This document shows, one piece after another, positions 1 through 11,037 of a DNA stretch of 64,000 nt. Numbering within the stretch: position 1 is the first letter of the stretch; each line of letters begins with the position of its first letter. Source of the stretch: Narthecium ossifragum (lineage: Eukaryota > Streptophyta > Magnoliopsida > Dioscoreales > Nartheciaceae); contig OY986967.1 of NCBI GenBank assembly GCA_963920575.1, positions 5,847,166 through 5,911,165 of the forward strand, given 5' to 3'. Position numbers and translations under genes: made by a program. Below the pieces are notes generated by a model. That model saw only the letters and a list, made by a program, of their open reading frames with translations. It did not search any database and was not told the DNA's origin.

Positions 1-259
1 ATTGTAGATCTTGAAGTCTTCTATCATGTACTAAATTTCCAGAATATTTGAACTTATACAAAATATCTAGCGAATATTTTCCTGACAGGCGACGAAGCAG
101 TCTTTATCAAATAAATTCATCTTCTTAGCCGAAACTCTTGTATTTCTTCTCAAAACCTATTTAAACCGGAAATCAACTAACAAACTATTAAATACAAACA
201 CTTTAGGTCTAAAAAAGGTAATTTAAGGGGTTTAATTAGGAATAATTAGTGACTTATCA
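1..259 (-). repeat. Partial 3' LTR of the Athila-type element
   Basis: This piece matches 28841-29099 over 259 bp with 15 mismatches and ends in the same CA (TG on the minus strand). It is directly followed by a pyrimidine run that is the PPT on the minus strand, which marks it as the 3' LTR. About 1.3 kb of the LTR should lie left of the window. Confidence 0.85.
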
Positions 260-270
260 CACCCCCCAAC
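260..270 (-). promoter_or_regulatory. Polypurine tract of the Athila-type element
   Basis: The plus strand reads CACCCCCCAAC right after the LTR end, so the minus strand is GTTGGGGGGTG. This is the expected plus-strand DNA primer site next to a 3' LTR. A near-identical run follows the related LTR at 46482. Confidence 0.75.
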
Positions 271-2725
271 TTACACTTTGCTAGTCCTCGAGCAAAGAAA
301 AGATAAAAAGAAAGTAATAAATCTAACTAGCCACTTTCGTAGGTCTCACGATTGCACTTAGCATGTGCAACCAGCGTTTAAACCCCTGGGTTACCCCAGT
401 GGAGGAGTTATAGTCTCCTGAGGGTTTTCAGGGATGACACCCACAAACATCTATACATTCCCTTGCATATATCATTAGAAATCAATCACAATATTCATCA
501 ACTCTAATGCATGAAATAGAAATAATATCCATAAATTTACCCTTCAACTCATATTCTCATAAAACATAGTAAATCAAAACATGTCATAACATATTTCCAA
601 CACTTCAACATATTTAATCATGATTAAAACTAACTTTAACACTCCTGTGTGTGAATAGGGTTACACATGCTTCAGAGTATCAATTATATCCAAACACTCC
701 AACCATTCAAGAATACGAACTTGGCCAAGTACATATTTTCATTCACCACTTTGCAATCTTTTTTCATTTTTTTTTCATATATGACATGTGCAATGTTATG
801 ATTTCTTAAGCTTTCCTCATGGTCCATGTAACGAGGTTCAAGCCAGTGACTCCCAAACCAAATGGTTTTAGGGCACTAAGTGTAGAACACTCTTCAGACT
901 CTAATGCTCAAACCATGAAGGCTACAAATCATAACTAGTCATTTTTTCAGGAATTTCAACTGTTTTACGCGAACAACACACCTTGTTAGGCACATTGCCC
1001 GGTTACTAAGTATGAAATCCTTTTTGCATATAAAACTCTCTTTTCTTTTCTTTTTTTTCAATTGCATACTTCTCATGTAACATTGTATAAGATCATAATC
1101 TATCATAGTATCATGCTTAGAATCTAATCTCAACTCATCAACATGTGGAAGTGAACATGTGCATTAGGATATGTCAAGCTATCCTTAGATCGTGGAAAAA
1201 GTGTTAAAGTATAGAAATAACATCATGCATAGCAAAAATTTATTATTTCTTATATGACATACAAGTCTCAGAATAATTCATAAAATAAATTTCTAAAACA
1301 TGCACCTTTGTCAAATCATATCATAATGTCATTCTTTTGACATAATTCAAGGGATGTATAATATTTGGTTAACAGAAAAAGAATATGAGTTGAGAAAAGA
1401 GAGTTTAGGCACCGCCATCAATGAATAAATACTTCCCTCCCCATCATACCCTGTCGCAGAATATACCTTTCCAAAAAGATCAAATATAACAAATAAAAGT
1501 CCAAAAATGTATTAGAATCATAGACAATTTCGGCAGGGTCTCCTTTGTAATAGCATGATATATGAACCTTGTACAAGCATTCAATCCACAAAAAGTAAAT
1601 TATCAACATGAAAATATTAAAATACAGGAAATTATTCATGCACCACACCAAAAATATTCAGCATCCATAATATCATCCTGATTGAAGATCGAGACCGTCC
1701 GATCGAGAATTGAAGCTCTGTAGCATCTGGATCTTGTCCTGTAGTAGTTGGACGGCTGAGAGCGCGCCGGCGATGGATCGACGGTGAAACGTCGTCGCCG
1801 AAGGACGAGAACGGTAAAGGAAGAATCGTAGATGCTTGAGGAGGTCGCCGGTAAGCTCTAATCGAAGAATCGAGGCCTCCAGGTGACTGATCGGAGGTGA
1901 ACGGCTCGGAGGAAGACAATCGTTGGAATCGGATTCCAATGATCGGAGCTCCAATCAAGGATGGAAGGGGTGAGGAAGGATCATGGAGGCATGGGGAATG
2001 GTCCTATGGTGTTGGAGTGAGGAATTGAGCTTCCAGACGGTGGAATGAAGGTGGTCGGAGCGGTGGTTTCGTCGGAGGCTGAAGCCGATGATCCAGGCGG
2101 CAAGGTATGGTTGTGATGGTGGAGGAAGCGTCGTGGAGATGGAAGGAAGCTTTTGGAGGTGTTTGGGGGCGGTGAACGGCCATGGATGATGGTGAAGTCG
2201 ATGGCCGAGGGCCTCGCCGGCGTCGGAAGAGAGGGTGTCGAGGGAAGAGGAAGATGGGGATGAAAAGGTGGAAGGTTGGCGGAGGTCTCGGTAGTATCTT
2301 CAAGGGTTGGGGATGGCCGGAGTTGCTGCGATGGGCGGCTGTGGTCGTCGGCTCGGGGACGAGCCGACGAGCCGGGACGACGAGCCGCGGGAGAAAGAGA
2401 GAATGGGAGGAGAGAGGAAAATCAACGAAAATAAAGGAAATTTGGGAAAAAGCCGGAAAAATGGACGAAAATCATGAAAAAATCCTAAAAATTGAGGAAA
2501 ATACGAAAAAATTATAAAACTTGGGTTGCCTCCCAAGAAGCGCGCAATTTTGAGTCATTCGCTAGACTTCCCGAAAAGGTGCAATTATAGCATGGCTCCG
2601 TCAATCCGACGGCATCAATCACCCCAAATAAAATAATTTCCTCCATCTAATGCTTGAAACCAACCCCAGGCCCACCGTAAATCAAGTAGTTGATGATGTG
2701 GGCTAAGAAAGCCTTTCCTCCCAAC
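271..2725 (-). mobile_element. 3' non-coding internal region of the Athila-type element
   Basis: No retroviral-type domain is visible in either strand. Positions 271 to about 965 match the related copy at 46483-46635 plus 49247-49823. Positions about 1640-2510 form a block much richer in G+C with CCG/CGG-rich composition and short open frames that look fortuitous. From about 2518 there is a stretch beginning with a TTGGGTTGCCTCCC motif, which I recall as common near the 3' end of plant gypsy elements. The SIRE insertion interrupts the region at 2730. Confidence 0.6.
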
Positions 2726-2730
2726 AAGAG
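2726..2730. repeat. Left TSD of the SIRE element (AAGAG)
   Basis: AAGAG directly precedes the TG of the left LTR and is repeated at 23913-23917 after the CA of the right LTR. A 5-bp duplication is the usual integrase signature for this class. Confidence 0.9.
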
Positions 2731-3876
2731 TGTTAGGTTTAAATTGAGTCTTGTATTATGGCAATTCGTGTCAAATATGGTATGTGTCTTTTAATCAAAT
2801 CAGATGTGGTTAGATATGGATATCTTGATTAGCAAGATTGGTTTTCAGCATATGTATGGAAGTGATGGGAAGAAAAGGCAGCCAATGATTCTAATTTGAT
2901 TTGAAGAAGTTGGAATGGAAGGTAGCATTAAACGGAGCAGCTGTATATTGATATGGTGAGCATACCTACTATATGGGGATCAAGGTATATTGTGTACAGG
3001 TGAACTCCCAAGGGGATAAATCTCTTTTTGCATCTATGAAGCCTTGGTGGCTGTTGAGGAAAAAGGGTGAGGAAGAGGCTAAAAGTTGAGAAGAAACTAT
3101 ATGTGTTGCCGGCGTGTGAAGGCCGGCGATCCGGCGTGCCCAGTCCGGAAAATCTTGGAAGGTGTCCAAGGTACATCCCGTGAGAGAAGAAGGTGTTGAA
3201 GAACCGGTTGGTTCGTGTCCAGCGTCGATAGAGGAGTCGAATGTGTCGACGTCGGTCCTAATCGTGTAAGTCTGTAAACTTCTTCTATTAGTGGATGGTT
3301 TAATGGTCCTATTGGACCCGTGGTTTTTTCCTTCTCATTTGAGAAGTTTTTCCACGTTAAAAACCTCTTGCGCACATGTGTGATTGATGTGGTTTATAAT
3401 AACTGATACTTGGATAAGTAACTTAAATTTACCAGATGGACCATGCTAATTCTCAAACTAAAGAGTATGTGGATTAGATTTACTATGCTTTCTTGTGAGA
3501 GATTTTCTTCGAACTAAGCACTATTGCTCGTAGATCACAACAAGAGGAATATAACGTAGAACTGGTACATGCACATGTGAAATTCTGCTATTACATTGCA
3601 TGGGTATTTAAGAATAGTTTTCTATCATATCTAGGTGTTCACACATGCATGAGGTTCCCATTTGTATTCTTGCAGCAATGTTTTGACATGAACTTTTTCC
3701 GCTGCCTTTTTGTTTTTATTCAACCTATGCTTGTTGTGGTCTGCTGTGATTTTCTAGCTAAGTAATTGTTAGCTGCAGCCTTTGTCGTTTTATATTGTGT
3801 TTGGTTTCTGTTAGGTTTTTTTTAGATTTGAACCCTTGGGTGTGCTGGTCTTTTTAGCTAGGGTTTGATACTTTCA
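2731..3876 (+). repeat. 5' LTR of the SIRE element
   Basis: It starts TGTTAGGTTT, ends ACTTTCA and has exactly the length of the right copy at 22767-23912. I counted 15 substitutions and no indels between them (1.3%). The first part is followed two bases later by the PBS. Confidence 0.92.
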
Positions 3877-3878
3877 AT

Positions 3879-3893
3879 TGGTATCAGAGCAGG
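3879..3893 (+). promoter_or_regulatory. Primer-binding site, initiator tRNA-Met type
   Basis: TGGTATCAGAGCAGG lies two bases after the 5' LTR. The core TGGTATCAGAGC is the standard plant copia PBS complementary to the 3' end of initiator tRNA-Met. Confidence 0.9.
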
Positions 3894-3959
3894 TTACTCA
3901 TGAGTGCTAGATCTTGATCTAGTCATCTGGGTGTCATCTGTTTGGTTTGTCCAAATCCG

Positions 3960-4970
3960 ATGGATATGAGTAGAGAGGGTGGTTCTACAGGAAGACCACC
4001 TTTCTTTGATGGGAGCAATTACCCATACTGGAAGGCCCGGATGAGAGCCTTTCTAAGATCTATTGATGATCGTGTTTGGATGTCTGTTGTTTATGGATGG
4101 ACCTCACCAAACCTCGTCTCTGAAGATAAAAGGGATGGTGGACCCAAGCCCCTAGATCAATGGACATCTACTGAGATAACTGATAGTGGCTGGAATATGA
4201 AAGCTCTTAATGCCATATTCTGTGCTGTTTCTTCTGAAGAATTTAGACGTATATCTAGCTGTGAAATCGCCAAGGAAGCTTGGGATATTCTTGAAGTCAC
4301 ACATGAGGGTACCCCCTCAGTGAAAATAGCTAAACTGCAAAGGCTAACCACTGCCTTTGAATTGCTTAGGATGTCCGAAGATGAAACTTTCGATGAATTT
4401 TATGCTAGACTTAGTGACATCGTAAATTCGAGCTTTAATTTAGGTGAACCTATCTCTCAGTCCAAGATCGTTAGGAAAATTCTTAGATCGCTTCCTGAAC
4501 GCTTTCGTGCCAAGGTAACGACATTTGAGGAAAGCAAAGATGTTGACACCACAAAGGTCGAAGAGTTAGTAGGTTCGCTTCAAACTTATGAAGCTAATCT
4601 TAATTTTCCTAACAAGGTTAAAAATTTAGCGTTAAGAACTGGGAAAGGTAAAGATGATGAATCTGAGGAAGAGGTGAATCTTGATGAACTTGCTCTCATG
4701 GCAAAAAGATTTAAAAAATTCTTCTGTAATAACAAGGGAAAATTCCAAAATTCTGATTTAAGGAAAAAGGACTCTAAAATTGTTTTCAAACAAACCGATA
4801 AGAAAAAACCTCAGGGTGTTAAATGTTTTGAGTGTCAGGGTTTTGGACACATCTCTACTGAGTGCCCGAATAAAATTAAGAAAAAGGGTAAGGCGTTTAA
4901 TGTTACTTGGGATGATAGCGAGTCTGATGACTCAGAGTCGGAATCTGATGACGAGCATGAAGTGAAGAAT
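3960..4970 (+). pseudogene. SIRE gag, N-terminal part, interrupted by the Tat insertion
   Basis: The frame opens at ATG 3960; an upstream TTG at 3942 is in frame but unlikely to be used. The protein has the UBN2-type copia gag core from about residue 10, with a Tyr-Trp-Lys-Ala-Arg-Met motif and a later Leu-Val-Gly-Ser-Leu-Gln-Thr motif typical of SIRE gag. A CCHC zinc knuckle (C-x2-C-x4-H-x4-C) starts near nucleotide 4824, followed by an acidic Asp/Glu/Ser stretch. The frame is cut at 4970 by the nested element, whose TSD is AGAAT; the same frame continues at 18535. Gag would form virus-like particles and package element RNA. The gene is broken here and cannot give full-length product. Confidence 0.85.
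4966..4970. repeat. Left TSD of the Tat element (AGAAT)
   Basis: AGAAT directly precedes the TG of the Tat 5' LTR and recurs at 18530-18534 after the CA of its 3' LTR, inside the SIRE gag frame. Confidence 0.92.
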
Positions 4971-5454
4971 TGTTGACACTGATTTTAGCTAAGGCTAAAA
5001 TTAGTGATATTCATGAAATATCTTGGCCAAGTACATGTCCCTCAAAATCACATATGACCATGTGCCCTCCACATATCCCTGGCTTTGATGGCATCCTACA
5101 TAAATCAGGAAATAAAGGGCATTTTGGTAATTTTCGAACCCAAGGGTATTTTGGTCATTTTACATCTCCAGAGATGTAATAGTCCAAAACATGCATATTG
5201 GCCCTCCTGCCTAACACAAGGATATTTTGGTCCAAAATAAGTATGGGCCGATGGAGGGACAGTTTGGTCATTTGCACATCACCCTTGACCAAGTACATTT
5301 TGGTAAATTCACGAAATATCCAAAATTCCGACAGATATTCAAAATTCAAACAAATATCCAAATTCAAACATATTCGAACACATATGTTCGAAATTCAAAC
5401 ATGCACTTTGAATTCAAATAAAGGATTCAAATTCAAAGGAGAAGAAATCTCTCC

Positions 5455-5688
5455 AACTCCCGGATAGGATCTCCTGGGAAGCACCTCAACACCCAGATAC
5501 GATCCCCGGAAGGCCGGAACAACTTACGTATCTCTCAGATACGATCTCTCCGGACACGTTCCTAACTCTCCAACTCCCAGATAGGATCTCCTGGGAACCA
5601 CCTCAACACCCAGATACGATCCCCGGAAGGCCAGAACAACTTATGTATCTCTCAGATACGATCTCCCCGGATACGCTCCTAACGCCCC
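5455..5688 (+). repeat. 117-bp tandem duplication inside the Tat LTR U3
   Basis: A unit starting at the CTCCCGGATAGGATCTC motif recurs 117 bp later (the ATAGGAT core is at 5464 and 5581), with a partial third start near 5688. It includes repeated CAGATACGATC boxes. The same duplication is in the 3' LTR at about 17678-17911. It lies just upstream of the TATA box, so an enhancer role is possible but not shown. Confidence 0.85.
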
Positions 5689-5755
5689 AACTCCCGAGAT
5701 ACGGCAGGTCGCTTTCAAAATTCAAAGCGCCCGCCAGGAGTTCTAGCCCCTCGCC

Positions 5756-5764
5756 TATAAATAG
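5756..5764 (+). promoter_or_regulatory. TATA box of the Tat 5' LTR promoter
   Basis: TATAAATAG lies 551 bases before the LTR end, below the duplicated U3 repeats. The identical box is at 17979-17987 in the 3' LTR. Transcription would be expected to start about 30 bases downstream. Confidence 0.7.
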
Positions 5765-6312
5765 AGAGGGGAGGGGAGGCTCTGGGTTCTCTTGGCTCTT
5801 GGCTCTCTTGGCTTCTTTGCCTCTTAGCTTCCTTAGCTTCTGAGAGACCTTTGAGATCGTACAGACACCCTGCCGGACTCTCCAGATACAGAGAGGAAAG
5901 CTCCCTAACGTTCAAGGCCAAAAAGCTATAGATCCAGAGGAAAAGCAGAAGGCGCCGGCGTAAAAGAGGAAAGGCTCACCAACCTGAGGACCCCGTACCA
6001 GATCTGAGGAAGAAGACAAGAGCGCCTGCATTGGTAACGAAGGTGAGGGTCGGAGGCTCTGCCTCCACCCGATATCCTTCGATATATTCTTTTTATGTCT
6101 TTTATTAACTTCTTTTATATAATGTAACGGGACTTTAGATCTCGAGTCCTTAATCAGGGGTTTTCCCTACGGTGATGTAATTAACGGGTTGTCAGTCTGG
6201 CATCCCGGGAGTGTCGTGTCCACATATCACCCATATAATCAAAATATTTGTCGCAATGAAATCAAATCTCATTCCCCCGAGATGCTTTCAGATTTCTTGT
6301 CGTACAAATTTC

Positions 6313-6331
6313 TGGCACGCCCGGTGGGACC
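6313..6331 (+). promoter_or_regulatory. Primer-binding site of the Tat element
   Basis: TGGCACGCCCGGTGGGACC starts six bases after the LTR. It has the TGG start expected of a tRNA 3'-end complement and is a form seen in Tat-like elements. I think a tRNA-Arg is likely but cannot confirm which tRNA it pairs with. Confidence 0.7.
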
Positions 6332-6407
6332 CACTCTTCCCCTCATCTCTGGACTCGGTATTTTAAGTCCCAAAATACTAACCTTCTTTCCTTCTATAAC
6401 GAAGGAA

Positions 6408-9400
6408 ATGGCACAAGTCGGAGCTCTGGTGAACATCTGCTTTGGTGATCTCTGGTTCAACATTCCCCTTGGGATAAATGGTCTTCCGGTGTCCTCGGCT
6501 TCATCAACTGTGTCGCTCACTCCACCGACGTCACCTTTAGTTGTCAAGTCCGGAACCTTCTCTGTTGAAGCTCCCTGCAAACAAGGACAACCAACAAAAC
6601 CCTCTTCGCAGGGTCCTGGTGTTCCACAAAATCATGCCATCAAAACTCCCTCCAACAGTCCTCGAGTCCGCCAGGAGGAAGTGAAGAAAACCTTCCAACA
6701 ATCGAAGAAACTCACTCAAGGGGGCAAGAGATCTCGCCAGCTGAGATCCACTATCCCTCCGAAACATCGAGAGATAGTCTCTCATGAAGCCATGGCCGAT
6801 GAAGACGGCTTCATCCCAGTCGTTTCCAAAAGAAAGCAGGCGACTCCCGTCGTTGCCAACAAGGCACCTGGCGCTACTTGCACTGACAATACTCGGAGTG
6901 GCCTCTGCACTCCTGTAGAGCACGCCAAGTACCTTTATGTTGAATATGACCGCCGACAAAGGTACTGGGAGTCCCGACTCCCTAGCTACCGCATCTACCT
7001 TCATGATATGCAAATAGCCTACGTAAACTATGCCAACCGAGAGATGGAGAGTCTCCAGATCAAAGACTTGAGTAAGAGCCACGCTAACACTTGTTATCCC
7101 AAGTGGAGCGCAGACACTTCTCACATCGAGAATGGCTCTAACATCTGTCCTCCTAAATGGAGTCCCAACACTGTCAGCCTGACGGACCCTCCTGCCAAGG
7201 CTAGGAGACCCGGCGGCAAGAACAAGCAAAGAGGAGTTGCCTACCGTCATCCACCATGCCATGCTCAGGGCATAGGGCGTCCTTGCTACGGTTTAGCATC
7301 GAGAGCTCCTCCAAAAAATCAATTCACCTCACAAATAGGAGTTGCCTACCGTCATCCACCATGCCATGCTGAGGACATACGGCGTCCTTGCTATAGTTTA
7401 GCACCAAAAATCTCTCCAAAAAACCAACTCACCTCTCGAAAGGCTCGTAGACAAGACGTCAAAGAAGACGCCCTCTCAGGGAATGCTTTCAATGTCTTTG
7501 CGGCGATGCCTATCGGAATTGAAGATGACGAGATGTCTACATCAAGTCACACATCCTCAAATGTTCCTGCCAAGAGAAGGAAGAAGAGGGCTACTGACGT
7601 AGACCCGGTGAAGAGCATTGCTCCAGAGCCCCGTAGTCGGCCTCATACTAGGAGCATGACACTACGCTCACGTTCCTTAGATAGTAAAGATAGCACAGGA
7701 GCTGCCCTTAAGCCCTCTTTCGAGGAAGAGTTCCCTCCTCTGCCTAAGTCTCCAAGGGAAAGACTGGCTTCCCCGGAGCGCTACCAGGTTCTTACTGCTT
7801 CAACAGAAGAAGAACTTGAACAGTTGAGGAATGCCCTGCAATTGAAGGAGGCAGAGATAGCCAATTTGAAAGCTCAGATCCCTACTACTTCATTTATTGC
7901 AAACACTTCCTCACCTTCACATAATCATGATCAGCATCACCCTCACACTGACAAACAACCACCTCCACATAACCATCAACACCAAACAAACATGGTGTCC
8001 TTGGAGACGGTACAGAGGATGATAGCCGAAAATATTAGAGCTCTTCAAATGCAGAACCAATATTCTATGAGGCCTGGGTACATGAAGCCTTACCCGGCCG
8101 ACGTCGATTTAGTCCCATTTCCAGTGAATTATAGACAACTTCAATTCACTAAATTCAATGGGAGTGGGTCTCCACATGAGCATATTGCTCATTTTCTGGC
8201 GGCATGCCAAGACACAGCCCACAATGGCGCCTTATTGCTCCGTCAATTTGTGCAAACCCTTGTTGGTCCAGCCTTTACTTGGTATAGCAAGTTGGCGCCT
8301 GGGTCCATCACCTCTTGGGAGCAAATGCAAGAGGCTTTCCTTCAAAGATTTTATAGCACCCAAAGAAATGTGGGGATCACAGAGCTCACCCAGACAGAGC
8401 AAAATCCTCACGAGAAAGCTGCAGACTTCATCAACCGATGGAGAAATTTAAGTATTCATTGCCCGCAACCCATCACGGAAGCGGAAGCCGTACGTATCTG
8501 CATGAATAACTTACGTCCGGAAATGGCTGTTTACCTACAAGGTGTCCGTCCGCTTACCTTCGAAGAGTTAGCCTCTAATGCGACTGACATTGAGAACTAC
8601 CTACTGCATGTGGCTCGGAAGACCCAAATGGTAGGTAGAATCTCTGACCGTACGAAGAAGGACAAAACTGCTCCTTCCAAGGGCAAAGTAGTCATGCAGA
8701 CGTCTACTACCCAAAATCCTAGGTCAAGGGAGATGTATGTCCCAAGGGACCAATCTCGACCTAGAGATACTTCTGCTGATGCGGGCCCAAGAAAAATAAA
8801 AACACTTAAAGAAAGAATAGAGAAGGAATACTCCTTCCCTCGTGAAGAAGTCTTAGACATCTTCAGGGGTTTGAAAGACCTCGGACTCATTGAGCTCCCA
8901 GAGCCTCGACGTCCTCAAGAGGTGAACAGAGTCAATGATCCGTTATACTGCCCCTACCATAGGCTCTTGGGCCATACTCTCCAAGACTGCTTTATCGTCA
9001 AAGATAAAATTCAAAAGTTGATAGACGATGGAGTTATGGATGCTGGACTTTTGAAAAAGCTCCAAAAGGGGAAGAAAGTGGAGTCAACACATGTGGTCAC
9101 TACCACTACCCTTTCCTCAGAGTCTGACTCTTACTGTGAAGAATATACCCCTTCAACACCTCCTCATGAAGGCTTGAAGTATACTCCTTCAACACCCCCA
9201 TATGAAGGAATGGAGTATACTCCATCGGTCTCATGTCATCAAGATAGGAATAAACATACAATTATTCCTTCCGACATTCCGACCGAAAGATACCCAGTAC
9301 CTATCTTACACCCCGTTGAAGGCCACCCTTGGCCTACGCTGGGAGAGTTATGTCCTCCTGACACTGATGATGAAAACTCATTGTCTGATGAGGAGCCAAG

Positions 9401-9629
9401 TTATGATCCCTATGGCAGGCCTTACCTCAGCAAAAAGCAAATAAAGAGACGAGCCTTCAAGGAAAGAGTTAGGGCAGCTAGACTCAATCCTCCAAGGCCT
9501 CTCCCTCAAGATTGGCAACCAAGGCCAAAGAGACATAGGTCTCCAAAATATAAAGTCTTGAGAAAGGTTATGGCTCGAGAAGAGATAGAAGGTTTCATCC
9601 ACCAAGTCTCCACAGACCTTCAAACTTGA
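6408..9629 (+). CDS. Tat gag polyprotein with a very long N-terminal extension
   Basis: I place the start at ATG 6408, the first ATG after the PBS; the frame is open further upstream into the LTR but without a credible start. The product is about 1073 residues. Residues 1-560 are low in recognisable domains, with basic and Ser/Pro-rich parts and a 35-residue tandem duplication (7233-7442). Residues about 570-730 are a Retrotrans_gag capsid domain. Around 8949-8990 there is a Cys-Pro-Tyr-His to Gly-His-Thr-Leu-Gln-Asp-Cys zinc-binding-like motif. Near 9140-9230 a 14-residue Tyr-Thr-Pro-Ser-Thr-Pro-Pro motif is repeated. A TGA at 9627 closes it; the same frame runs on to another TGA at 9672 and reaches protease-upstream sequence, so the first stop could be a mutation. 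Confidence 0.85.
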   Translation: MAQVGALVNICFGDLWFNIPLGINGLPVSSASSTVSLTPPTSPLVVKSGTFSVEAPCKQGQPTKPSSQGPGVPQNHAIKTPSNSPRVRQEEVKKTFQQSKKLTQGGKRSRQLRSTIPPKHREIVSHEAMADEDGFIPVVSKRKQATPVVANKAPGATCTDNTRSGLCTPVEHAKYLYVEYDRRQRYWESRLPSYRIYLHDMQIAYVNYANREMESLQIKDLSKSHANTCYPKWSADTSHIENGSNICPPKWSPNTVSLTDPPAKARRPGGKNKQRGVAYRHPPCHAQGIGRPCYGLASRAPPKNQFTSQIGVAYRHPPCHAEDIRRPCYSLAPKISPKNQLTSRKARRQDVKEDALSGNAFNVFAAMPIGIEDDEMSTSSHTSSNVPAKRRKKRATDVDPVKSIAPEPRSRPHTRSMTLRSRSLDSKDSTGAALKPSFEEEFPPLPKSPRERLASPERYQVLTASTEEELEQLRNALQLKEAEIANLKAQIPTTSFIANTSSPSHNHDQHHPHTDKQPPPHNHQHQTNMVSLETVQRMIAENIRALQMQNQYSMRPGYMKPYPADVDLVPFPVNYRQLQFTKFNGSGSPHEHIAHFLAACQDTAHNGALLLRQFVQTLVGPAFTWYSKLAPGSITSWEQMQEAFLQRFYSTQRNVGITELTQTEQNPHEKAADFINRWRNLSIHCPQPITEAEAVRICMNNLRPEMAVYLQGVRPLTFEELASNATDIENYLLHVARKTQMVGRISDRTKKDKTAPSKGKVVMQTSTTQNPRSREMYVPRDQSRPRDTSADAGPRKIKTLKERIEKEYSFPREEVLDIFRGLKDLGLIELPEPRRPQEVNRVNDPLYCPYHRLLGHTLQDCFIVKDKIQKLIDDGVMDAGLLKKLQKGKKVESTHVVTTTTLSSESDSYCEEYTPSTPPHEGLKYTPSTPPYEGMEYTPSVSCHQDRNKHTIIPSDIPTERYPVPILHPVEGHPWPTLGELCPPDTDDENSLSDEEPSYDPYGRPYLSKKQIKRRAFKERVRAARLNPPRPLPQDWQPRPKRHRSPKYKVLRKVMAREEIEGFIHQVSTDLQT
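7233..7442 (+). repeat. In-frame 105-bp tandem duplication in Tat gag
   Basis: Two adjacent 105-bp units (7233-7337 and 7338-7442) encode 35-residue repeats that each start Gly-Val-Ala-Tyr-Arg-His and keep Cys at matching places (His-Pro-Pro-Cys-His and Arg-Pro-Cys-Tyr). They have diverged at several sites, so the duplication predates this insertion. Confidence 0.9.
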
Positions 9630-11001
9630 AAACCACATGTTCCGAAAACCAACGTCACTTGGGACAACTATTGATGCTTCCCAATAGGAGTCTTCGAAGA
9701 TGATGATGTATCACTCTGCTTCCCGGAAGAAGAAAAGGTCGAAGTCCACGAGATCATCACTCGCTCTGGACGCCGGCTCCCGGATTCCCAACCTCCACAG
9801 CCAAAGGTAAGGGACCAAGTACCGCAAGCAGTGCAAAATGTAAACTCTAATGAGTCAGTTAAATATAATGTAATTGCTCATTTAAAGAAAGTACCAGCAT
9901 TGCTTAGCGTGTATGATGCTCTGTCTCTCCTTTGATCTTCGCAAATCTCTAATTACTGCTTTGTCTTTTCCTGATGACTATCGGGCAGAAATTCCTCGAC
10001 CAGAGACGCCCATAGTTAAAAGTCTTAACATAGAATTCACTGACGATGACTTATTACTTGGTACTAAACCACATAATAGGCCATTGTTAGTAACTGGCGA
10101 TATCGATGAAATACCCACATCACGCGTGATGCTAGACTGTGGATCCGCCATCAATCTTCTACCACTTAAAACCCTTCATAAGTTAGGGTATGATATTATG
10201 GACTTAACATCCAGCAATATCGTGGTCCAAGGCTTCAACCAAGCTGGGCAACAAGTGTTAGGTTCCATACGCTTAGTCTTAAAATTTCAAGACTTTGCCA
10301 CGAGCGTTGTTTTTCATGTTATCGACGCTCGCACATCCTACAATGCCTTGCTAGGGAGACCTTGGCTCCATGAGTACAAGGTCGTTCCCTCAACACTTCA
10401 TCAATGCTTCAAATACCAAACCCCTGAAGGCGACGTCAAAAGAGTGTTCGCCGACACAAAACCTTTTACACCAGGGGAAGCATTCTTCGCGGATGCTAAG
10501 TTCTACTTGGAGCCACCACTGAAGTTGAAGAGACCTGGCCCTACACCTTCTGCAGACATGGGCTTCATAGAGAAGTTCACTGCAGCTGTCCAGCAAGGAA
10601 AGAAACCTCCTCAGAAGAAAAAGACATACTGTTATATCCCAAGTAGCCAGAGGAAAGCGGGAGACCCAATATTCAAGGTCATTGAAGAAGAACTTCCCAA
10701 GTCCACTCTTCAAGACTTTCCCATACCTCTCCCAAAGCTTCTACCTTCGTATGTAAGGCCCCCGCCAACCAGAGAAGAAGGTCCATCAAATGAACATGAA
10801 GGTGGGGCAAGATATAGCCAACCTATCAAGTTCGTACAGGCCTCTCTGGTCATATCTTCTGACAATAGTCCATCCTTACCCATACCCTTCTATGACCAAA
10901 AGACATTACACATGATGTCCCAGATGGGGTATGATATCAACTCCGGTGAAGGCCTATGCGGAGGCCGTGGTCAAAAACAGCCCTTTGAAGACCTTCTATA
11001 A
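9630..11001 (+). pseudogene. Tat aspartic protease region
   Basis: The first 280 bases continue the gag frame through a TGA at 9672 and hold a Thr-Arg-Ser-Gly-Arg-type linker. A frameshift near 9915-9935 moves to the frame that stays open from 9913 to the TAA at 10999-11001. The protease core has Asp-Cys-Gly-Ser-Ala near 10134, in place of the common Asp-Thr/Ser-Gly, and a later Leu-Leu-Gly-Arg-Pro-Trp motif. This enzyme would cut the gag-pol polyprotein. The TAA interrupts the join to the reverse transcriptase, which stays in the same frame. Confidence 0.85.
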
Positions 11002-11037
11002 GAGGAGCAAAAGATAGCTATTCGCTATGGTGAAGAC

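Larger units (their letters stand above)
4971..6306 (+). repeat. 5' LTR of the Tat element
   Basis: It starts TGTTGACACT, ends GTCGTACA and matches 17194-18529 at 1323 of 1336 positions by hand count. It contains a TATA box (5756-5764) and a 117-bp internal tandem duplication. Two pieces near 5115-5165 have the GGGCATTTTGGTAATTT look shared by many plant LTRs. Confidence 0.93.

Noticed and set aside
2182..2517. Arg/Gly-rich frame in the GC-rich Athila 3' region as a captured gene
   Set aside because: It is opposed by open frames on the other strand and ends in a Lys/Glu low-complexity tail; no domain is visible.
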